NCBI GenBank assembly: GCA_012103255.1 | Contig: WLXD01000002.1 | Coordinates: 930,001-994,000, forward strand | Reading direction: 5' to 3' | From: Acidobacteriota bacterium | GTDB taxonomy: Bacteria; Acidobacteriota; UBA890; WLXD01 | Length of the DNA: 64,000 nucleotides | Shown: positions 54,939-62,295 of the stretch, piece after piece | Numbering within the stretch: position 1 is the first letter of the stretch | Layout: each line of letters starts with the position of its first letter | Made by a program: the position numbers and the translations under genes | Notes under the pieces: generated by a model | The model's input: the letters and a program-made list of their open reading frames with translations, nothing else | Told to the model about the DNA's origin: nothing | The model's database searches: none

Positions 54939-57275
54939 CTACGGCTCTTCCGAGGGCAACAGGAGGAGACGGTGGGCTACGTTTTGAGTCACCGCCTCCC
55001 GGGTGAACAACAGCGGAAAGTACTCGCCGTCCGTCCACATCTTGCCTAGATTCCGATAGAACGGACTCAGCGGCTGGCCGGACTGGCCTGGCGTACTCGT
55101 GGCGACGGAGTTGTCCCAATTCGACACGTCCAGAACCTCACGGAACGAAGCCCCGTGCGCCGGCCGGCCGAGGTTCACGGTCGTGCCGTCACCGGGACGC
55201 TCGACAGTCGGCAAATCGAACGTATCCACCAACTGATGCGGCCGATCCAGGCGGTTCACGGCTCCCCAGCGCCACGTGTTCCAGTCGCCGCCATGGTCAG
55301 CCTCGAGCGTGGCGATCGACGCTAGGACTGCCGCCTCCGCGTCCTGCTCGGCTACCGAGTCCGGATCGGCTCCTAACTCGTTCACGAAGCGCTCCCACGT
55401 CTTGTAGAGCAAGGCCGGAGCGCTATCGACGCCCAGCACTGCGTCCCACTGCTGCAGAAACTCGCGGGCACGTTCGGCCTGCGCGTCCTCGAACGTCCAC
55501 TCGGCCATCCGGGCGACACGATCCGCAGCCACCTGCGAGAAGACCTCGTACTGAAGCGCCTTGAAGTGATCAATGTTGAAGGGCCCACCGTTCGAAAGCA
55601 GCGTCCGCAGACGTTCGAAACGCGTCGGATTCGCCCAGCGATAACCCAGCGGTGGGGCGTAGTCCGCAGGCATGATGTTGTGGTTCGCGGTCGCTATGAA
55701 GCGGCGTCCCGGGTTGTACTCCTGCGGCAATTCGCGAGTATCGCGGAAGCCTTGCCACTCGAAGGACCCGTCTCCCGGCACGGGCAATCGACCCACCCAG
55801 CCGTCGCGCAGCGGCGTCAAACCAGCCGCCAACCATCCGATGTTGCCGTCAACATCGGCGTAGATCATGTTCTCTGATGGAACCTTCCAGGCCGCCAGCG
55901 CGTCGACGTACGAATCCCAATCCGTCGCCTGGTCGACGCTGAGCGATCCGAGGTAGCCGGCCGTACCGGGTTCGGTCAGCACTGTCTTGAATGCATACGC
56001 GACGCCGCGCTCAGCGTCCTCCCACAGGATCGGGCCGTGGTGCGAAAACTTGAGTTGCACCGTCATCGCCGATTCCCCGCGCACCGCGATCTCCTCTTCG
56101 AGGATGTGCAATGGCTCCCACGCGTCGTTGTGCCATACCTGGTCCGGCGACTCCGGGTTGAGCGTCTCGACGAAGATGTCGCCCTGATCGATCCCGACGA
56201 TGGTGAGCCCCCAGCCAACGCGCTCGTTGTGGCCAATAGCCACCCCCGGCAGCGCCGGCTCGCCGCCGCCGATGACGTTCCACCCGGGAGCGTTGAGATG
56301 AGTCAGGTAGCGCAACGAGGGCAACGCGATCGACCGGTGAGGATCGTTGGCCAGGAGCGGGGCTCCCGTCGCGCTCATCGAGCCATCCACCACCCAGTTG
56401 TTGGATCCCTCTCCCGGACTACGGCGCGTCACACCGGCCCTGGCGGCGGTCAGCGGCCCGGCAAGTGCAATCGACGTGAGTGGCTGGAACAGGTCGGCGG
56501 AATCCGAGTACTTGTCGCGCAGCGCCGGCGTCGGCAATGGCGCGCCGAGCATCTGGAGCCGGAAATCCTCGGGCACGATGGCGGGATCGAGGCCGTCCGG
56601 AACGCGCAGTTCTTGCCAGGGGTCCGGGGCCGCGAGTCGATTTGCCTCCTCCACCCCCAACTCTGCGACCCGTCGAGCAAGATCGAGCTCGCGTAGGTTG
56701 TTCCCGGTCATCGCGAGGCCCGCCATGCGAAGAATCGGCACCTCGGCGGTCCACTCGCCGGGCTCGATTCCCGTGAGCTCGAATTCCACGGGCAACACGC
56801 CGCGTTCGCTGGCCCATCCGATCCAGGCGTTCACCCCGGCGGCGAAGGCCGTCAAGATGCGTTCGCCCTCCGGATGATAGCTGGTGAACTCTGCCTGGAG
56901 ATCGCCGCGATACCGCAACAGGCGAGCAAACCGGTCGGGGGGAACGGCGGCAGGCCCCAACACCTCGGCCAGTTCACCGGCGCCATAACGGCGCCACCAT
57001 TCCATCTGCCAGAGCCGATCCTGCGCCGCAACGAGCCCCTGGGCGAAAAACAGGTCGTCGATGTTGTCGGCGTAGATATGCGGAACGCCCCAACGATCGC
57101 GCAGAATCTCGACAGGCGCGGTGACTCCCGCAAGCTCCAGCGCGCCGTCGATCTGAGCGAGCGCCCCACGCGCAAGTCTCCGCAACTCTTCCGCGTGATC
57201 GTCCGGCCTCGGCGCCGAACAACTCACAGTTGCCGTTAGTAGAAGAATCAGACCCAGCCGCGCCGTGCGCTTCAT
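54939..57275 (-). CDS. Penicillin acylase/acyl-homoserine-lactone acylase family lipoprotein
   Basis: A 778-residue Ntn hydrolase precursor with a lipobox (ATVSC). VEILRDRWGVPHIYADNIDD and FAQGLVAAQDRLWQMEWWRR belong to the alpha chain, and GEGSNNWVVDGSMSATGAPL contains the autocatalytic cleavage point before Ser291, which becomes the N-terminal nucleophile of the beta chain. PHRSIALPSLRYL and FIATANHNIMPADY follow as in the family. It probably cleaves amide-linked acyl groups in the periplasm. GAGGGGG lies just before the ATG. The ammonia-lyase-like gene is coupled downstream. Confidence 0.9.
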   Translation of the reverse strand: MKRTARLGLILLLTATVSCSAPRPDDHAEELRRLARGALAQIDGALELAGVTAPVEILRDRWGVPHIYADNIDDLFFAQGLVAAQDRLWQMEWWRRYGAGELAEVLGPAAVPPDRFARLLRYRGDLQAEFTSYHPEGERILTAFAAGVNAWIGWASERGVLPVEFELTGIEPGEWTAEVPILRMAGLAMTGNNLRELDLARRVAELGVEEANRLAAPDPWQELRVPDGLDPAIVPEDFRLQMLGAPLPTPALRDKYSDSADLFQPLTSIALAGPLTAARAGVTRRSPGEGSNNWVVDGSMSATGAPLLANDPHRSIALPSLRYLTHLNAPGWNVIGGGEPALPGVAIGHNERVGWGLTIVGIDQGDIFVETLNPESPDQVWHNDAWEPLHILEEEIAVRGESAMTVQLKFSHHGPILWEDAERGVAYAFKTVLTEPGTAGYLGSLSVDQATDWDSYVDALAAWKVPSENMIYADVDGNIGWLAAGLTPLRDGWVGRLPVPGDGSFEWQGFRDTRELPQEYNPGRRFIATANHNIMPADYAPPLGYRWANPTRFERLRTLLSNGGPFNIDHFKALQYEVFSQVAADRVARMAEWTFEDAQAERAREFLQQWDAVLGVDSAPALLYKTWERFVNELGADPDSVAEQDAEAAVLASIATLEADHGGDWNTWRWGAVNRLDRPHQLVDTFDLPTVERPGDGTTVNLGRPAHGASFREVLDVSNWDNSVATSTPGQSGQPLSPFYRNLGKMWTDGEYFPLLFTREAVTQNVAHRLLLLPSEEP

Positions 57276-57305
57276 CGCAACCCCCTCGCTTACGCGGTCG
57301 CGAGT

Positions 57306-57656
57306 CTACAGCAGGTCGCGGACCGCTTCGGGCGGCCGCCCGAGAACAGCCCTTCCATCAGACGAGATCACGACCGGGCGCTCTATCAACGTCGGGTTGT
57401 CAGCAAGAACCTGGGCCCATTCGGCATCCGTCTTGTCGGCATCTTTTAGTCGCAATTCCCTGGCGCAGGCCTCGCAGAACCGCACCAGGTCGCGCACGGG
57501 ACGCGCCATCGACCGCACAACCGCGAGAATCTCTGCAGCGTTCGGCGGTGCGTCTTGGTAGCGGCGGACTTCCAACTCCACGCCAGCGGTCTGGAGGATC
57601 TCGAGCGCGGCTCGCGACTTGCTGCAACGGGGATTGTGCCAGATCACGTATTTCAT
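57306..57656 (-). CDS. ArsC/Spx-fold arsenate reductase-like protein
   Basis: A 116-residue ArsC-family protein. IWHNPRCSKSRAALEIL contains the active Cys in NPRCSKSR, and NPTLIERPVVI with SSDGRAVLGRPPEAV includes the conserved RPxx Arg region. It is close to the YfgD group, for which arsenate reduction is not certain. GAGGAGG precedes the ATG. There are no other arsenic genes nearby. Confidence 0.88.
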   Translation of the reverse strand: MKYVIWHNPRCSKSRAALEILQTAGVELEVRRYQDAPPNAAEILAVVRSMARPVRDLVRFCEACARELRLKDADKTDAEWAQVLADNPTLIERPVVISSDGRAVLGRPPEAVRDLL

Positions 57657-57727
57657 CCGACCTCCTCAGGCCGCCCAGGCTACGTGATCTGCGACCGGGC
57701 CGATAGCGGTCCCAAGTGCGTCATTGC

Positions 57728-57741
57728 ATCTCATATCTGAT
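57728..57741. promoter_or_regulatory. Imperfect palindrome upstream of the second padR
   Basis: ATCTCATATCTGAT has ATC...GAT ends around a central ATAT, 17 bases before the padR ATG in an unusually AT-rich leader (TTGTATTTATTTGAA). It may be the PadR operator and promoter, but it is weaker than the dyad at 3565 and does not share its sequence. Confidence 0.35.
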
Positions 57742-57758
57742 TGTTGTATTTATTTGAA

Positions 57759-58076
57759 ATGGCCCGTCACCGAACACTTGCTCAATTCGAACTCTTCGTG
57801 CTGATCGCGATCCGAGCGCTCGGCGATGAGGCCTGGAGCGTCGCCATCGAGCAACTCCTCGAAGACACTGGCGGCCGTTCGACTTCGCTAGGGGCGGTGT
57901 ACGTAACCCTTCGGCGACTCGAGACGAAAGGGCTAGTTCGCGCGATGCCGATCAAAGTCGAGGGCAGCCGGCGGCCGCGGAACTACTATCGGCTAACTGC
58001 GAGTGGCGCTCGCGAGTTGAACGCGACCACCGACCTGGTTCAGCGGATGATCTCCCTGGGCGGCGACTCGACATGA
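57759..58076 (+). CDS. PadR-family transcriptional repressor
   Basis: A 105-residue winged-helix regulator. FELFVLIAIRALGDEAWSVA and STSLGAVYVTLRRLETKGLV with RRPRNYYRLTASGARELN are the PadR helix-turn-helix and wing. It is the DNA-binding half of the usual PadR-permease pair and overlaps the permease by 4 bp. ATG 57759 gives the standard N-terminus. The leader is AT-rich and has no clear ribosome site. Confidence 0.88.
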   Translation: MARHRTLAQFELFVLIAIRALGDEAWSVAIEQLLEDTGGRSTSLGAVYVTLRRLETKGLVRAMPIKVEGSRRPRNYYRLTASGARELNATTDLVQRMISLGGDST

Positions 58077-60658
58077 GTTGGGGAAGGGATCGGATCGATC
58101 GAGCGTCGCGGGCACTGCTCGCGGCCTGCAAGCGCGACGACTTGCTGTCAGATCTAGAAGCCGGCGCCGAGCAACTCCGGCGAGAACGGACGGATGAAGC
58201 CGTCGCCGCGTGGTATTCGCGCCAGCTGCGGAGGTCCGCCCTACCCGTGCTCGCGGACACTCTAGGGATCGGGGCGCGCCGCACCGCACGCGCGGGGTTG
58301 GCCGAGGGTCGCGGGGCAGTTCGTGCGCTGTGCGCAGCGCCTGGCTTCAGCGTCACCTCGATCGCGATCCTCTCGCTTGGCATCGGTATCTCAGTGGCCG
58401 CGGCATCCGCGTTCCAGGCGGTCTTGCTGGCCCCTCTGCCGTACGAGGCCCCCGATCGGCTCGCAAGTCTGAATACGCTCGACTCGCGGCGCGATACCAG
58501 CCTCCGAGGGGTGCCAGGCCCCGACGTCTTCGAGGCGCTCCCCGACGTCAACGGCTTCGCTGAGTATGCGGCGTTCGACAGCTTCTTCGCTGTGGTCGGC
58601 TTCGACGGTCAGACACGCCGCGTTGAAGGCGCCGCTGCCACCTCCTCGGCGCTTGGCGTTGTCGGCTTGACGCCCAGGCTCGGCCGGTTCTTCAGCGACG
58701 CGGAAGATTCCGCCACCGGGGCCGCGGTGGTCGTGCTCTCGGAACGGTTCTGGCGCGCTGGGTTCGGCGCAGATCCGATCGGCCAGACACTCTCCATAGA
58801 CGACGTACCCCACACGATCATCGGCGTCGCGCCGAGCAACTTCGAGCTGCCTACGGCGGAGGCTGATCTCTGGGTCCCAATGGGGGTCGGGCCGGCGAGC
58901 TACAACCGCAGAGCCCCGGTGCTGGACGTCATTGCGAGACTGGCACCGGGGACTTCTCTCCAAACCGTCCAGGGCGAAATCGAGGCGATGGACGCGGCGC
59001 TCGCGCTCGCCTATCCCGAGACACACGCCAACCGTCGATTCCTGGTTACGGATCTACACGAGAGATTGCGAGGCTCGCGACGAGGCCCATTGATGATCAT
59101 CCTGCTTGCGGCGGGGTTCCTGCTGCTGGTGTCGACGCTGAACGCAGCTTCTTTGCAGCAGGAGCGATGGAATCGACGGGCCCGAGAAATCGCGACGCGT
59201 CGCGCGCTCGGCGCCTCGAGCGCGCGGCTGATGACCCAGCTGGTGTTCGAAACAGGGCTGCTGGCCGTGGCGGCGGTTCCCGCGGCGCTCGGCGTCGCGT
59301 CAGGTCTCGTATCCACTCTCCGAACCTGGGCGCCGGCTTGGCGCATCGATGAGGTGGCGATCCTGGACTCACCGATTGCCATCGGGTTCGCGCTCGCGTG
59401 CGCGGCCTTGGTTTCCGGCATCGGCCTGATCCCCGTTGCTGTCGCGGCGCTGGTCCAGGCACCCAGCCAGCGCGACGACTGGAGATCCTCTCCGCGAGCC
59501 TCACGTTCACTCGTCGTCGCCCAGGTCGGAGCCGCCGCGTTGCTCGCCACCAGTTCGATCGCCCTGTTGAGTGCGCTGAGCGATATCGCCGACCGCGACC
59601 GCGGCATCGACGCCAGCAGGATTCTGGTCGGCCGTGTCGATCTTCCGTCGACCCGGTACCCGACCGGGATGCAGACATATCCGGACTGGCCAGAGGTCCA
59701 CCGCTTCGCACAGGAGCTCATGGCCCGATTGGACGTTGAACCCGGGGTCGTGGCCAACGCAATGTCGTCCCAGGTGCCGGCCAGCGCGGCACCGTTCCTG
59801 TCAGAACTTGCGGTGCAGGGTATGGAGGACGATGTCACGACGAACGTGCAACACGTGACACCAAACTGGTTCGACGTCCTCGGTCTTCGGCTCGTTGACG
59901 GTCGCCGTCTGACGAGCGACGACACTGCGCAGAACGCCTACGTGGCCGTGGTGAATGTAGCCTTCGCCCAACGACTCGGTGGAATCGATCGAGCTCTGGG
60001 CGCTCGCTTCACCATGTACGGCCGCGAGCGCGAGGTCGTCGGCGTGGTGAGCAACACGGATGCCGTCGGGCAGGGCGCGATCCCATCAGTGCTGCTTCCC
60101 TTTGCACAGGCCCCAAACGAGTTCATCGTCTTCGCACTGAGAACCGATCTCGACCCGGCGACGATGGCCGCATCCGTGCGCACCCATATCCGGGAAATCG
60201 ATGCCGCTCTGGCGCCGTACGAAATCGAATCACTGCCCCAGTTCATGCAGCGGCAAACGGCCGGCGGAACCAGAATGGCGGGACTCATCGGACTGCTCGC
60301 CGTGGCCGCGACCATTCTCGGCGCCTCCGGAGTGCTCGCCACCCTGTCGAGAGCAGCCGAAGCTCGTCGGAAGGAAGTCGGAATCCGCCTGGCCCTCGGC
60401 GCCAGACCCATCGGACTCTTCATGAGGGTCGTCGGCGAAGGCGTCCTACTCATCTGCAGCGGTCTGCTGATCGCGCTGCCGCTATTCATGGTGAGTTGGA
60501 CACGACTCGCCGCGCTCGCGCCCGAAACGCCCTCGCTCTCTATAGCTTCAATCGCTGCCGCGGCGACGGCGTTCCTGCTTCTCGCCGTGGTCTCCAGTTG
60601 GATACCGGCGTGGCGCGCTGCGAGAGTCGCCCCGGCTACGGCAATCAAGGACGGCTAG
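58073..60658 (+). CDS. ADOP-family orphan ABC permease (MacB/FtsX type)
   Basis: An 861-residue duplicated permease. A helical prefix (LLAACKRDDLLSDLEAGAEQ) is followed by VRALCAAPGFSVTSIAILSL and GIGISVAAASAFQAVLLAPL, two MacB periplasmic domains (RRVEGAAATSSALGVVGLTP; QHVTPNWFDVLGLRLVDGRR) and two FtsX blocks (RWNRRAREIATRRALGASSA; EARRKEVGIRLALGARPIGL). It ends PAWRAARVAPATAIKDG. The usual TANVANL-type segment is degenerate (STLNAASLQQERWN). It is controlled most probably by the overlapping PadR. Confidence 0.87.
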   Translation: MSWGRDRIDRASRALLAACKRDDLLSDLEAGAEQLRRERTDEAVAAWYSRQLRRSALPVLADTLGIGARRTARAGLAEGRGAVRALCAAPGFSVTSIAILSLGIGISVAAASAFQAVLLAPLPYEAPDRLASLNTLDSRRDTSLRGVPGPDVFEALPDVNGFAEYAAFDSFFAVVGFDGQTRRVEGAAATSSALGVVGLTPRLGRFFSDAEDSATGAAVVVLSERFWRAGFGADPIGQTLSIDDVPHTIIGVAPSNFELPTAEADLWVPMGVGPASYNRRAPVLDVIARLAPGTSLQTVQGEIEAMDAALALAYPETHANRRFLVTDLHERLRGSRRGPLMIILLAAGFLLLVSTLNAASLQQERWNRRAREIATRRALGASSARLMTQLVFETGLLAVAAVPAALGVASGLVSTLRTWAPAWRIDEVAILDSPIAIGFALACAALVSGIGLIPVAVAALVQAPSQRDDWRSSPRASRSLVVAQVGAAALLATSSIALLSALSDIADRDRGIDASRILVGRVDLPSTRYPTGMQTYPDWPEVHRFAQELMARLDVEPGVVANAMSSQVPASAAPFLSELAVQGMEDDVTTNVQHVTPNWFDVLGLRLVDGRRLTSDDTAQNAYVAVVNVAFAQRLGGIDRALGARFTMYGREREVVGVVSNTDAVGQGAIPSVLLPFAQAPNEFIVFALRTDLDPATMAASVRTHIREIDAALAPYEIESLPQFMQRQTAGGTRMAGLIGLLAVAATILGASGVLATLSRAAEARRKEVGIRLALGARPIGLFMRVVGEGVLLICSGLLIALPLFMVSWTRLAALAPETPSLSIASIAAAATAFLLLAVVSSWIPAWRAARVAPATAIKDG

Positions 60659-60659
60659 G

Positions 60660-60704
60660 GAGGTCACCGCTCGGCTGGGCGATTCGGCCGAGTGGCGGCA
60701 CCTC
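60660..60704 (+). terminator. Hairpin after the third orphan permease
   Basis: CCGCTCGGC (60667-60675) pairs with GCCGAGTGG (60687-60695), including one G-U pair. Outer arms GAGGT (60660-60664) and ACCTC (60700-60704) can extend it. It starts two bases after the stop codon. There is no T run, so factor-independent termination is uncertain. Confidence 0.45.
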
Positions 60705-60733
60705 GACTCTGGGGCGGGCGGACAAGAAAAGGG

Positions 60734-60778
60734 CAATTCACACATTGTGAGATACTCAATTAGCACATTGTGAGATAC
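60734..60778 (+). promoter_or_regulatory. Tandem 22-bp operator-like repeats upstream of the amidohydrolase
   Basis: Two direct copies (60734-60755 and 60757-60778) match at 20 of 22 positions and have a 23-base period. Each contains the odd palindrome CACATTGTG and the common tail GTGAGATAC. They end 23 bases before the amidohydrolase start, in a locally AT-rich stretch, so they probably bind a regulator. The two-turn spacing suggests cooperative binding on one face of the DNA. Confidence 0.7.
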
Positions 60779-60801
60779 CTCCCCGAATCGAGCTCCTGGC
60801 C

Positions 60802-62166
60802 ATGTTCCGTGAACGTTCGAGAGACCGTCGCATCGCCGCTACGGTGATTGCGACCCTGGCACTTGCCCTCCACTCCCCTGCCTCTGGCATCCCGAGTCAG
60901 CTCGAGGAGGCTTCCAGCGCGTTGGTTCTCCGGAACGCGAGGATCCTCTCGATGGCGGCCGAGTTGTCCGATCGGGCGCCTTTGCTGCCGAGCGGGACCA
61001 TCGTCGTGCAAAACGGTGTGATCGCGCGCATCGGCCAGGACGAGGATGAGGCCCTCCCGGAGGACGCTCGGATTATCGATCTCGCCGGGGCTGTGGTGAT
61101 GCCCGGACTGGCGGACATGCACGCCCATATCGCCGAGAATGATCTCGACCTGTTCCTCGCCCATGGCGTCACCACGGCGCGCGAGATGAACGGCTCCGCC
61201 CGCCACCTCGAATGGCGGCGTCAGATCGAGGCCGGCGAACGTCGCGGGCCTCGCTTGTTCGTAACCAGCACGTTGCTGGCCGGCGAACCGGTGGACGGCG
61301 TTCGGTTTGAACTCGTCACCGACCCCGATCAGGCTCGCGAATTGGCGAGGTCTGCGGCAAACGTCGGCTACGACATGCTGAAGGTGTATGACGGACTCGG
61401 CGCCTCCACGTACGAAGCCCTGGCAGGAGAGGCGGCGCTACTGGATCTTCCGATGACCGGACACGTGCCCTCAGCCGTGGGCGTCGCGGGCGTGCTCGCC
61501 AGCCGCCAGCACCTCGAGCACACGGAAAAGCTCGTCCACGCGGGCGTCGGAATCGAAGAACTCGTAGAGCAAATCCGCGTAGCGGAAGTCTGGCTCACGC
61601 CGACGCTTGCCGTGCAAGAAGCGCTGTCGCTCGCCGGCACGCTGGAGTATTCGGCGGCGCTCGACGATCCCTCGATGGAGTTCATGCCAGCAGGGATACT
61701 CGGTTGGTGGCACTCCCTCGCTGGGCAACGGCCGACGCCCACCCAAACCTCTCCATTCGTCGAGCGTCAGCAATTACTGCTCCGGGCCGCCTACGATGCA
61801 GGAGTTCCGCTGCTCGCGGGATCGGACACCCCGAACCCCCTGATGGTTCCCGGCCTGTCACTGGTCGACGAACTCGAGGCACTAGTCCGGGGTGGATTGA
61901 GCGCGCATGCCGCGCTGGTCACGGCCACAAATGCCGCGGGGAGGTTCGCAACGACGGTACTCAAGAGCCCCGACTCGTTTGGGGTCGTTGAAGTAGGCGC
62001 CGCCGCGGACCTGGTGATCCTCGAACAGGATCCACGCGAGATGCTTTCAACGCTGCGCGCCCCGCGAGCTGTCGTGGCGGGCGGTACCTGGTTCGACCGG
62101 GAGGCCCTCGATGCGATGTTGCGTGGTGTGGCAGCACGGCGGGCTCCAGCCGTGGACGGCGAGTAG
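60802..62166 (+). CDS. Imidazolonepropionase-like amidohydrolase, exported
   Basis: A 454-residue metal-dependent hydrolase with a signal peptide (IAATVIATLALALHSPASG). MPGLADMHAHIAEND gives the HxH metal site, DMLKVYDGL the bridging lysine, MTGHVPSAVG and RQHLEHTEK the further histidines, and LLAGSDTPNPL the catalytic Asp. It falls in the Xaa-Pro dipeptidase/prolidase-like branch of amidohydrolases common in secreted enzymes. No good ribosome site is seen before the ATG. Its transcription is probably governed by the tandem repeats directly upstream. Confidence 0.88.
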   Translation: MFRERSRDRRIAATVIATLALALHSPASGIPSQLEEASSALVLRNARILSMAAELSDRAPLLPSGTIVVQNGVIARIGQDEDEALPEDARIIDLAGAVVMPGLADMHAHIAENDLDLFLAHGVTTAREMNGSARHLEWRRQIEAGERRGPRLFVTSTLLAGEPVDGVRFELVTDPDQARELARSAANVGYDMLKVYDGLGASTYEALAGEAALLDLPMTGHVPSAVGVAGVLASRQHLEHTEKLVHAGVGIEELVEQIRVAEVWLTPTLAVQEALSLAGTLEYSAALDDPSMEFMPAGILGWWHSLAGQRPTPTQTSPFVERQQLLLRAAYDAGVPLLAGSDTPNPLMVPGLSLVDELEALVRGGLSAHAALVTATNAAGRFATTVLKSPDSFGVVEVGAAADLVILEQDPREMLSTLRAPRAVVAGGTWFDREALDAMLRGVAARRAPAVDGE

Positions 62167-62241
62167 GCAGCTTCGCCCGGAGGGTCTCAGGGCCTACGAA
62201 CGGCGGCCGCGAAGACTGAGCGGGCGACGAACGTCGGCTGC

Positions 62242-62247
62242 TAGAAT
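62242..62247 (+). promoter_or_regulatory. Possible -10 element (TAGAAT) of the M16 peptidase gene
   Basis: TAGAATCGAC lies 54 bases before the ATG at 62296, in a 129-base gap. It has the same core as the elements at 7026 and 31766. No -35 box is evident. Confidence 0.4.
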
Positions 62248-62295
62248 CGACGCTCGCGCTCGATCATCAACCGAACCCTCACTCGGAGGCCGCCC

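Noticed and set aside
60734-60778. Start of a CRISPR array or transposon ends
   Set aside because: Only two direct copies one base apart, no spacers, no cas genes and no transposase; an operator pair explains it better.
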